Positions 10,978 to 20,410 of a DNA stretch of 64,000 bases are shown here, piece after piece (positions within the stretch are counted from its first letter, which is position 1; every line of letters starts with the position of its first letter). This DNA is from Mycocentrospora acerina. Lineage: Eukaryota > Ascomycota > Dothideomycetes > Pleosporales. The DNA lies in NCBI GenBank assembly GCA_022701365.1, contig JAKUHH010000284.1, positions 124,001-188,000 on the forward strand, read 5' to 3'. The translations under genes were made by a program, and so were the position numbers. The notes beneath the pieces are model-generated. The model ran no database searches, was not told the origin of the DNA, and saw nothing but the letters and a program-made list of their open reading frames with translations.

Positions 10978-11748
10978 ATGCGTATCTTCTCAACGCTCTC
11001 TCTCATCACTCTGGCTGCAGCTATCACTCTCCCGGAGACAGCACCAACCAGAAACGCACGAGACATCTTACTCCCAGCACCGCCACCCCCACCGCCCTCC
11101 ATCCGCGACCAAGCCATCAAGCCCACCAAAACCGTCGTCCTAGTCCCCACCGTCTTCATCCCTTCCCCCATTCCCAACAGCCCCTTCGCAGCCGAAACCT
11201 CCATTTTACCCTTCCACCTCCAGCTAACCGAGTACTGTGACAACGGCGCCCGAAAAGCAAAAGCCCTATACACCAACGGCCCAGTTGCGGACTTTCTCCT
11301 CCCGCCTGGCCAGATTGTCGCTATTGACCACGGAGTCGGTGGGTTCCCTCCTGTGCGTATTGGGCCGTTTGACTACGTGGCGTCGAGGGTGAGATTCGAG
11401 TACAAGGATTGTGTCTGGTATGACGACGAGACGTGGAAGAGCTGCGGGGAATGTAGAGCCGGGATGTGGTCTGGAGGCGTGGTGGGGAATTGCGTGAATA
11501 GTGGCGGCGGTGGTGGTGTTACTTTGAGAGTGAGACTATGATTTCTGACCCTTGGAGAGGAGACGCTAATACTATGATTCTAGACAAAGAACATGGACTG
11601 CTCCTTTATCCTTGGCATCAAGGGTATAGAAGCTGCTGGGGATGGTACAAACAACCACATTGCTCAGTCCATTACCGCTCTTGATCTCCCAGACTCGGAA
11701 CTCGAGACCCTCCACCCCGCCTTCTTATCTTCACCTTTAAACACCTAG
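10978..11748 (+). CDS. Small secreted Cys-containing protein of unknown function
   Basis: Two exons, 10978-11541 region ending at the AGA before 11530 and 11584-11748, joined in phase 0 across a roughly 54-bp intron (GTGAGA donor, GCTAATAC branch site, CTAG acceptor). The start MRIFSTLSLITLAAAITLP is a signal peptide; the longer upstream ATG at 10888 would hide it. A Pro-rich linker (LPAPPPPPPS) follows, then a domain with an LTEYCDNGARKAK stretch and the cysteine motif SCGECRAGMWSGG. After the intron comes KNMDCSF. Cysteines are spaced as in a disulfide-bonded extracellular domain. I do not recognise a named family; effector-like or cell-wall roles are possible. The 3' end is uncertain: an in-frame TAG at 11746 is followed directly by a second CGECRAG motif (see 11749-11855). 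Confidence 0.6.
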
Positions 11749-11855
11749 CAGCGCTGCGGAGAGTGCAGGGCGGGGCAGTGGTCGTGCGTGTCGCAGGACT
11801 ACAAGGAGGTGGAGAAGCCGTTGAGCGTGAGTTGTAATTCGGTCACTTCTTAGCG
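11749..11855 (+). pseudogene. Partial repeat of the CGECRAG domain
   Basis: Directly after the TAG ending the previous gene, the same frame stays open and encodes QRCGECRAGQWSCVSQDY and about 20 further residues to a TAG near 11853. The CGECRAG.W core copies the motif at about 11434-11470 in the upstream gene. It has no own start and no intron pairing I tried restores a clean join, so I read it as the remnant of a tandem duplicate, or as a missed terminal exon. Confidence 0.45.
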
Positions 11856-12476
11856 GAAGACGGGATACTGATAGTGGATATATAGTAGAAGAAGAAGATG
11901 GAATACTCATTTGTGTTAGATGAAGGGTTTCTGCCCACTTTGAGTCCCGACGAGTAGATAAATGGAGGCTGGTAGTGGTGTGTAGAGATGGATTGACGGG
12001 GTTTCAAGCAAACGAAGCGGTAAAAGAAATTCCCCGAGACAACCTTTACTAGCATCTAATAAACATCCATGAGCGGAACCCAAGCGAAAAAGAAATTGTG
12101 GTCAAGTCCATGAGTTTTGTTCCAACGTGGAAGGCAGACGATAAATATATAAATCTCTCGCATGTCTGATACCGCAGAATATTGCACAAAAATAGCCTTT
12201 AAAGAATACGTTCATTTGATATCCATTACCTACATACTCGCTTCTCGTCTAACACATTAGGGATATCTTTACATAAAGGAAGCCAAAAAAAACTACTGGG
12301 GGGTATCTGCCAAACTTCTCACCACTACCCACTAATCTCGTCTCGTCTCATCAATCTCATTACAACCATTTATCCATCCATCATTTCTAAAACGGGGATA
12401 AAGCCGGCCCTCTCTCTCTCCCTTTCTTTCTTTCCATCTCTTTCAGACAATACCCACTGGGAAGAAAACTCCCCAA
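11856..12476. other. Convergent intergenic region
   Basis: AT-rich, pyrimidine-rich 3' flanking sequence between a plus-strand and a minus-strand gene end. Nothing further seen. Confidence 0.5.
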
Positions 12477-13853
12477 CTACTCAACACCTCCCTTCCACCC
12501 CCCACCCATCTTCTCCTCCAGATGCTCAAGTCCTCCAGACTTCCTCTCAGGCTTGTGTATCCTGATGACCCACAAAAACCAATCCTCTACCGGCAAAAGA
12601 TTTAGCAACACCCTGTTTCCATTCCACGCCAGGCCGCAAACAATCGCGCCCGCTGCAGCATCCAGAATGAAGTGATTTGCCGTCGCTATAATCGCCATAA
12701 GGATAGTTGCTGGGTATGCAATCCCCACTGCCAAACATGCTATGCGTCTCGCTCCTGGGATTCTCAATCGGATGCTCCTTGTTAGACAAACGGTGCGCGA
12801 GCGGCTGTGTCGCTCTCCGAGCGGGACCCCGCAGATAGTCAGGCCGATGAGGAGAGAGTAACCAAAGTGGAGGGATGGCATGGCGGCATATTGATTGCAG
12901 AATTTGTTTTGCGTCCAGACGCTACTTTCGCCCTCGGCACCGTGGACTGTATCGACGAAGCCATAGCTGCGGGCCTCTTGACCGATGGCGCCGGGGACCG
13001 CGGGGTCGGAGAGGAGGCGTGGCGGCATGCAGGGCCAAAGGGTGAAGACAACGAAGGCGAGGAGGTTGCAGACGGCCATTGTACGGCGGCGGGCAGCGTA
13101 AAGGGGAGGGAAGGCGGTAAGAAGGGAGGATGAAGAGGGAAGGGAAGGGTTTTTGTTTGCAAAGGGGAGAGTTGGGCGAGAAGAGGGGGTAGTGTAGTGG
13201 TAGAGGGCAACGAGGAAGAGAATGGTACCGGGGATGTGGATGAAGGAGTAGATGCGGTTCGTCCAGTGCATTAGCAAGGGGTGCTGGAGGAACCAGTTTT
13301 GAATGGCGAGTTCGTGGAAAATGTGGAGGCGCTGTTCAAGATGGATAACTTGAAGCGCGTGTCTACGTGCGACATTCACGGTGCCTTCGACCATTGTTAC
13401 TGCGCTGAAGGCACGGCCTAGTTGGTAGACCTTGAAGATTTGAGTCAGCAACCGCGTTATTCTATGAATGTAGTAAATTCTTACCCAATATATCAACGCC
13501 CAATACCACGCCTCCACCAAAAATGGAAACTTCATCAACAGCCTACTTAGGAAGTAGTCTTGAAATTGCCTTGTATTCGGTGACACGACCTCCTTCCGCA
13601 GTCCCATGATCCGTACTTCGCGCTTTCGCCATTTCGGCACATCGTCGACATTGTGAAGTAACGACGCACTCGAACTTGATGATGATGGAGAGGAACGTCC
13701 AGACTCAAAAGAACCTGGCGACGAAGAACGAGGCGAAGGTGTATGGACACGTCGTCGGCCAAACAGTCGGTATTCCTTATCTCGATTCACCCATGTGCCG
13801 CCAAAGAGTAATGTGACTACCACAAGTGGTTCTATGAAAGCTCCCGCGCCCAT
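12477..13853 (-). CDS. PAP2-type membrane phosphatase / inositolphosphotransferase-like protein
   Basis: Two exons, 13853-13485 and 13430-12477, giving 440 residues. The 54-bp intron (GTAAGA donor, GCTGAC branch site, AAG acceptor) is in frame and has no stop, so the uncut frame is also open; I favour splicing because it restores WALIYW-VYQLGRAFSAV, the continuous pattern of fungal homologues. Several transmembrane segments are clear. The PAP2 catalytic motifs are present: YAAMPSLHFGYSLLIG (SLH) and TANHFILDAAAGAIV (NH...D). These are the motifs of the PAP2_3 group that includes inositol-phosphorylceramide synthase Aur1 and Ipt1. The protein starts MGAGAFIEPLVVVTLLFGG and has a Ser-rich loop at residues 38-70. 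Likely role: phospho-group transfer or hydrolysis on lipids in the secretory pathway; exact substrate unknown. Confidence 0.85.
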   Translation of the reverse strand: MGAGAFIEPLVVVTLLFGGTWVNRDKEYRLFGRRRVHTPSPRSSSPGSFESGRSSPSSSSSSASLLHNVDDVPKWRKREVRIMGLRKEVVSPNTRQFQDYFLSRLLMKFPFLVEAWYWALIYWVRIYYIHRITRLLTQIFKVYQLGRAFSAVTMVEGTVNVARRHALQVIHLEQRLHIFHELAIQNWFLQHPLLMHWTNRIYSFIHIPGTILFLVALYHYTTPSSRPTLPFANKNPSLPSSSSLLTAFPPLYAARRRTMAVCNLLAFVVFTLWPCMPPRLLSDPAVPGAIGQEARSYGFVDTVHGAEGESSVWTQNKFCNQYAAMPSLHFGYSLLIGLTICGVPLGERHSRSRTVCLTRSIRLRIPGARRIACLAVGIAYPATILMAIIATANHFILDAAAGAIVCGLAWNGNRVLLNLLPVEDWFLWVIRIHKPERKSGGLEHLEEKMGGGWKGGVE

Positions 13854-15445
13854 GTTGAAATCTAGGGATTTAGACGTAGAGGAATAGTCGAGGTTTGGAA
13901 TGCTAAAGTAAAGCGCGTCTACTATGACGAGGCGTCTACTATGACGAGGCGAGTCCGCACTAACGCACGGGATTCTTTTAACTTTGCTGCGAAAATGCGT
14001 TTAAGGTTGTATGCAGGTGGTGGACTAGGGTGTAGATACGAATCTAGCGGAACTGCTCGTGTGACTTTGGATTCACACTGGACCAATAAGATGAAGTCGA
14101 CTACGGCCGGCAAGCAAGAAGACAAGAGACTTGAAAGAATCGCAGAGTTGATGAACAGACGAAGGATTCAAGAGAAGGAAGTCAAGCACTTGAGCAGTAG
14201 CGTGGCACATGAATAAAGTCAGCGGACACTCGCGGACATGAGAAGTGTCGAAGCGACTGGGCATGACTATCATCCATGGCAAAGGAAGGTGGTACCCGGC
14301 AATCCGGCGGACGAAACTTCCCTTCGTACGATGATGCAGTTTGCTACAGCGAAGTCGATGATTAGTTGCATACTTGTTTTTCTGCGTTGCATCATGCATC
14401 TGAACCAGCATTTCTACAATCATCTTTCCGCAGGTATCTGTCGCCTATATGTCAGCAGAGAAGGGATGATAGTACCACGTTCTGCTACACGATTGGCTGT
14501 TTTCTCGACATGTGTGGGAGCTTGCGCTGACGGATCTGCATTTTGTGCGCCCAAGGCTGTTGGAAAGCGCGTTGTTGATCTTCCCTTGCGAGGATCCACC
14601 AATGTGGTTTGGCGTCCGCCGTGTTCCGCTCGTCACCGGCGTGCCTAGCAGCCGACCTCCGTAGGGCTTGGCATGATATCAAACAAACTCACAATCCAAA
14701 TTCCTGTTTTCCCACACCGATGCCCTGATGCTGCGGGATGTTGGGAGACTTGTGTAAAAATTATGCCTATTTATCTCTCCTTTCAATCACAGCAATTCAC
14801 ATCATCTTTCACAGCAACCCGGACAAGAGTGGCTGCTGACGCTGAGGAAGCATACCGATGCAGACGAATCAGGAACGCGTGAAGCTCGGAGTCGGATCTC
14901 TAATCAAGTCATCGATTGCGCAAGGCTCGGTAGCGGCTTCTCCGTACATATCGCAATCTTCACAACCATGTCCCTCTGCAATTTATAAATTCTTGCTCAC
15001 TCAGCTAAGCAGGATGATATGATATTGGTCAATAAATTACGTAATGTTTCTGATTAAACTACTCTGGATGTTGGAGTTTTCATCCGCCTAGACAACGAGA
15101 CAAAGCCTGTTGCCCGTTGTATCAGTCGCGATATACAAAAGAAAGTCAATCTACAGTGGATGCGCCCCCTCAGCAATAGCTGCGATGCAATTTGACAACC
15201 CGCAATGCAATAGCTGAAAAGTCGACGCTGGCTATGAACGCTCGAAACAAAGAAATAGGCTGCTGATGCTAGGACGCTGTGACACCCAACGCCTCGCTAT
15301 AAACAAAGAAAAGCTGAACGGTAGAAAATGCAGCGCAACAAACGGAACCAAGAATACAGTAACAATGGGTATGCGACTCCGACTTCAACGGCGCCAATTG
15401 GGTGGGTATCGTTCTTTTGGATGCTCGAGCTTGGTGCACGTTGTA
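13854..15445. other. 1.6-kb intergenic region
   Basis: Lies between the start of the PAP2-type gene and the 3' end of the Cdc14 gene, both on the minus strand. Holds a perfect 17-bp tandem duplication at 13915-13948. ORFs here overlap each other in several frames without introns, motifs or signal sequences; none is supported. Confidence 0.5.
13915..13948. repeat. Perfect 17-bp tandem duplication
   Basis: gcgtctactatgacgag occurs at 13915-13931 and again immediately at 13932-13948. It is about 60 bp upstream of the PAP2-type gene start, so in its promoter or leader. Confidence 0.95.
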
Positions 15446-16419
15446 TCAACACGCGACACTCGTAAACGGCGCGCTTTCTTGTAGATCTTCCACCAAAGCA
15501 TCCACGTTGTTGAGGTATTTGCCTAGCATGTACTGCTTTTCCTCTTGGGTGCGAATGTTCTTCTTGTTTGCGCCTCCGCCATCTTCGCCGTTAGGAGTGC
15601 TGTTTCGCCGCTCAAAGGCATTCGTCAGCTTGGTAGGACTCCGATGACCTGCAACAGGAGCTTCAGGCATGAGGTAGAAGTATAGAAACTCCAACAGCTT
15701 GACCTTGACGCTCTGTGTTGTTTCATCATCTTTGAACAAGCTCGTCACGGTAAGCAGACCGTCCATGTGCTCAAAGGTCCGTGTGTTTTGTGGTGTCGCA
15801 AGCAGCGCGGTGACAAGGACGAGAAGAGCTTGCGACTGTATTGCAGGACAATTGTATGGATCGAGGAGGTCGAGTAAGAGGTTCATGTATACTTCACGGC
15901 CGAATATAATGCGCGATGGTGGGTGCAGGAGGAGCAGGCCTTGCAGATTCGATAATGATGAGAGAATGAGGATATCGTTCTGGCCATCTGTGCATGATGG
16001 TTAGCGTTGACGTAGCTTTGCACAGCGGTATGTAGTACCCTTACTGCTTCCCATACCAAGCAATCGATCGAGACAATCAGCTACGCGAGTCGAAACTGCA
16101 AAACATGTCAGCTTGTGCCTTCTATCAAGTGTTGAATCTGATGCCTACCATTCCATTCAAAGCCCTCTTGCAGTCTGAAGAACTCCCTGAACGCAGGGTC
16201 TTCGCCTAGATGCCCCAGTTTCTTCGGCGATGATTGCTGTTGCTCGCCCAAATTGATTGCGGATGCATTGCGACGATGCCCTGGCGTTGAAGGCTTTGAC
16301 TTGCCGCCAGAGAGGCATATCTGCGCCAGCATGCCCTCGATTTGGCGCAGTCCCTTGCGGATCTTCTGCGTGTCCTTTGACGCGATATTGTCAAAGGCGA
16401 GAGAGAGCAGCGCCTCCAT
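15446..16419 (-). CDS. cdc14: Cell division control protein 14, SIN component
   Basis: Homologue of fission yeast Cdc14 (not the phosphatase), partner of the kinase Sid1 in the septation initiation network at the spindle pole body. Three exons, 16419-16149, 16095-16045 and 15987-15446, phases matching, 287 residues. It starts MEALLSLAFDNIASKDTQKI, then a helical region GLRQIEGMLAQICLSGG, a low-complexity insert with RNASAINLG, and the conserved block EDPAFREFFRLQEGFEWN. The rest is alpha-helical and repeat-like: QNDILILSSLSNLQGLLLLH, REVYMNLLLDLLDP, QSQALLVLVTALLATPQNTR, and KVKLLEFLYFYLMPE. The C-terminal part TQEEKQYMLGKYLNNVDALV is typical of the family. Introns are 53 and 57 bp; the second has a GCTAAC branch site. 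Confidence 0.9.
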
Positions 16420-17450
16420 CTCGTGGTGTGATCGAGTACAATGGTGGTGGCGTATAGTATGCTCAGCGGGCGATACACAGGGGCAGTCGGCGGGTGGTTG
16501 TCAGCTTCCAAGGTTTGTTTCGCGTGGAACTAGAGGCGAGTCGCAAGACAGGAAGCGGCAAAGTGAGACAGAAGAAGATGCAGCTTCCAGTCGACAATTG
16601 CGGAGAAGAGCTTATTTTGAAAGTGTGGGTGGACCGCGGGATATGACGCTGGGATTCCCGTCTTGGCTTGTGGTGGGTGTGGCTGTTTGTTTAGATAACA
16701 GTATCAACGTTGGTTGCCATGCGAGATTAGCCCTACAACCCCACATGGCTCGACGTCAAGGTCCTTGGCAACGTACACGAGCGCCAGCTCACCGCCGTCC
16801 CTCGACAACCGTTCCAAGGCTTGCATGCGCCTCGACCAGGTACATCTAGGTTTGCTTCTTACTAGAATCACAATGGCCTTATTGCGAAGGGCAACGGCAG
16901 AGCCTATGGGAGCTAGCAACAACATTTAATTTTAATCATCCAGAAACTCCATCATGCTTCTCCAACTGCCAGCTGTAGGCAGCCAGCACTTGCTTTTCAG
17001 TGTGCAAACATGGCTTGCAATGCCTCGATATAAGTATCCTGGGTCCGCAGCCGGCAGCCGTCTCACCGGAAACAGGGCTTGCAAGTGACTCGTATCACGT
17101 AGATCTAGCTGACTGCGCCCTCATCAAAACCTGATGCACGCAAGGCTGAACCATCACCCCACCACCATTGTGGCTCATTTCACATATTCAGCCTTAGGAA
17201 CTGGCTAGTTCGGTCGCCTTTTCGATCAAGCGCCCGTACAGCCTGCTCAGGTTCAGCGCTACATCTGACCCTCACCCCTCAAAACGAGGGACATTGTCTG
17301 TTTTAGTCTGCGCTCTCAAGTCCAACGTGCAGGTGCAATTCCCCTCGTGTCCAGCGTTTCTTGCAGCTAGTATCAAACAAAAATATCAATTTTACACCAC
17401 TAGTTACATTCTTTTCTACTGCGCTACCAGTCTGCGGACACAGACTAGAC
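16420..17450. promoter_or_regulatory. Divergent intergenic region
   Basis: About 1 kb upstream of the Cdc14 gene on one side and of a small ORF on the other. The overlapping ORFs at 16250-16930 lack any recognisable domain. No repeat or RNA gene seen. Confidence 0.5.
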
Positions 17451-17748
17451 ATGACACGGAACTCTCGGGTTTGGTCTGATGGTACGTGATGTTTCTCGTA
17501 TCGCTATTGCTATGCGGTATTCTTACATAACCACAGGCATCGTAGGCTTTACTGCTTATGCCATGGGCATTATTCGATTTGCTCTTGTCTACCCACTTAT
17601 AGCCTACTGGAATTACTCAACTGACCATCACAACCTCATTTCAAGCCATGCGGAGCTGCACAATGGTACCTTTAATCCAAGCATTGCAGCTGGGGAAAAA
17701 CTAGCTGCTACCTGGGTACGCGAGCACGATTTGTTCTCTTTGTGTTAG
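17451..17748 (+). CDS. Small hypothetical protein with one hydrophobic helix
   Basis: Possible two-exon gene: 17451-17481 and 17537-17748 with a 55-bp intron (GTACGT donor, CACAG acceptor), 80 residues in phase. It reads MTRNSRVWSD then a hydrophobic stretch GIVGFTAYAMGIIRFALVYP followed by a polar tail. A further donor (GTACGC at about 17716) could extend the gene. No family recognised. Support is the clean splice join and the plausible membrane helix only. Confidence 0.35.
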
Positions 17749-18118
17749 AGTCGGATATGCACATTGCCTCAAGCGCATGATGTCATCTGTTTCTGGCCCA
17801 CTTACTTTCTGATGATTGATTATAGCTGATCTGTGATTAGTCCAAGTTTGGTTTTATATGGAATTTGTCGGTCTGGTAAGTTTGTCACTTGTGAAGTACA
17901 GGTTGAAAGATGCAAAGTGGATTTGGTTGCATTTAGAAACTGCGCCTGCTCATTCAGGGCTCCCAAGATAATACTGTTCTCACTGATTACCTGCTGACAT
18001 CCTTCGACCAATAGGTTTCCTTCCTTCCTCTTTTTAGCACCTTACAACCTGCCTTTTGCGATAGTAGATACTGTATGTGCCGTCTTCCTCTCATTATCGG
18101 TGAACTACCAGACTAGCT
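17749..18118. other. Intergenic region
   Basis: 370 bp before the F-box-like gene on the same strand; nothing recognisable. Confidence 0.4.
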
Positions 18119-19501
18119 ATGCCCCGCACGAAAAAGGCCAATGTTCTCATGCTCGCAACCTGCAACGACCAGCTAGTGCAAATGAGAGTTTTTTCGAAGC
18201 TGCGGCGAGACTCAATGGCACAACCAGCACTCCCGGATATATGTGTCGAGATTTTGTCATACAGTGGCAGTTTGGGATATCGCTTGTGTAAGACGGGTTT
18301 CTACACTGCCAATTTTGCAAGTGTGCTCATCAATCCAGGTTCTTCTTAAGTCTTCTAGCAGCTCTTAACCTCATTGCTTTCATTGGTGCTATACACAACG
18401 CCAAACACAGAGGTATCACGTTGGTAGAACAGTTCAGTCGAACTTCTAGTTTTATTTGGGGCTGTTTGGCCGAGATACCACGCCTTTTGATTTCGTTTAT
18501 CATCTGCATCTTGTACTGGTTGCCTGTGGCATTCTTTCGGTGCTTGTCTTTCAATGTCAAAACCAAAATTCGCTTCGTCAGGCGTACTGTTGTAAAGGCT
18601 GGTTTAAGAGTGGAGCAAAAGTCTGCGATGAAGATGATCGCACTTAAAAATAAGTTCAACAATTCAAAAGATGACAATCATCTTTACCAGAACACCGGAG
18701 GCACAACGTCGCCGCTCTCAGAATTTTTGGGCATATATGATATGCTCATTATGGTCACAGAGAACCTGCATCATGGCGATCTAATGGCTCTAAGTCGTGT
18801 ATCAAAGAGCGTTAGAGAAAAGATTCTACCTGCCAATGACCACTACCGACGACTCAAAGTCTATCGACTATACACTTGTTCCGGAGGGGACAAGAAGTCT
18901 TGCTGGTCCTGTTCCAATCAGGTCTGCACGGTAAGTCACCTTTGACTCCATCAAATTTCTATTCAGCTAACTGGTTCTGTAACAGGGATGCTGGGGAAAT
19001 ACCCCTGTTCCATTGACGAATCTTTACCACCATCACCAATACTGCCGTCCCTACTGTAGCGCGTGCTACACCGCCCATGTATCGCAAGTCTTCGGCCACG
19101 GGTTAAAGAACCCTTATTGCAGTTGTGCTCCTGTCAACCAAAATCCGAATTTCTTCCTCCTTCTGCTCAAAGGCAGCAAATACTACAACAAGAAGCGTGC
19201 ACGTATTCTAAAATATGAACGTTACGTATGCAGAGACTGTGTTTCACTTACCGGTTTGCAACTAAGTGAAAAGAGGGATAAGAAGACGAAGCTACAGGTA
19301 ATGCAGGGAAGAAACTCAGAAGGTGATATATGGATGAAATGTGCGAGGGAGGAGTGTGGCAATGAATTGGGCACGGGTCCTAGGTGGTGGGTTTGTAAGA
19401 AGGCGAGGTGTAACAAGGAGTGTACGAGTTTGATGCACAAGGGGTGGGAGGACGATAAAAGTGACAAGAAGACAAGTGATGTGGGGGTAGAAGTTGTCTA
19501 A
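18119..19501 (+). CDS. F-box-like protein with Cys-rich C-terminal half
   Basis: Three exons, 18119-18287, 18359-18930 and 18986-19501, phases 1 and 0, giving 418 residues. Introns are 71 bp (GTAAGA donor) and 55 bp (GTAAGT donor, CTAAC branch site). The second exon encodes a hydrophobic stretch (CLAEIPRLLISFIICILYWL), then a helix pair FLGIYDMLIMVTENLHHGDL and ALSRVSKSVREKIL that looks like a degenerate F-box. The last exon has many cysteines and histidines in CxxC-like pairs: SCWSCSNQVC, YCRPYCSACY, NPYCSCAPV, VCRDC, CAREECG and CKKARCNKEC, suggesting a zinc-binding region. F-box proteins present substrates to SCF ubiquitin ligases; that role is inferred from the weak F-box only. The exon 1 model is less certain than the other two. 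Confidence 0.6.
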
Positions 19502-20410
19502 AAGGGTGAGCCATAAGTGTTTCGTCGCTTTTGGTCTGGTGGCTCGTGTGTTTAATTTGAATCAAGTATTCCACTTGCAGTCCTTTTCTCTAATAAATAG
19601 AATTAATGTCTTGTCTCTTCTAATCTTGACTCCAGACAAGTATTATTGCTATCGTGCCCTCGAATTTAGTTGGAGAAAGTCCTACAACAGCAACGCCAGA
19701 TGTGATAACAAAAAGATAAACAACTTGTGTCCAAGAACCATAATATTGATGGACGCGACATGTTGACACGAAGGCTAACAATCAACAATATGAAAAAAAC
19801 CTGCCCCTACAACCTGCCAGATCTTAGTGTATCACAGCGAAAGCTCCAACAACTTTCGCCCAAATCACACGCAACACAGAAATGTCGATGCAGATAAATC
19901 ATGCCATTTTGGTCCGTCTTAAAACCACAAATAAGCAAAAACCAGGGAAAATTACCTTAGCGAAGATGTGTCTGACATAAGTATGGGTATATTATGTATA
20001 GGAGAGATTAGTGTACGTGGATGTGGCATCAACAACCATTCCATTTAGGCTTTCAAGCGAGCAAAGAGTGCCTACCCTAGACACTGGTGGAAGCAGTTAA
20101 TATTTTCTTTCATGGTAGGAAAGATGAAAATCAAGAGCTCATTTATGATCTCGAACATTCTACTGTTACTTTCGTTGTGTTGATTAAAGATGTATTAAAA
20201 TTCATGTAGGAAATCGCTGCTTTCCAGTTCGCTAAGATCAAGCCATGCTGATGAGTCGCTATTTACAACATCCAAGTCTCAGCACTCAGACTTTTGCCAA
20301 AATTAGGAATCAAGGTCATCTCGAAGCTGCGCAGTTGGTTCGGACAAGATAAAAAAGCTTCTCATTTCGAATTACCATATAACAGTGCCATAAATTCTGG
20401 TGATGTTCAT
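19502..20410. other. AT-rich convergent intergenic region
   Basis: About 0.9 kb between two gene ends. A candidate last exon of the minus-strand gene may lie at about 20300-20240, since a reading there ends in SAETW, resembling the end of PNGase-like proteins. Otherwise nothing seen. Confidence 0.4.

Noticed and set aside
16253..16849. 198-codon plus-strand ORF
   Set aside because: Half of it is antisense to Cdc14 exon 1 and the rest has no recognisable feature.
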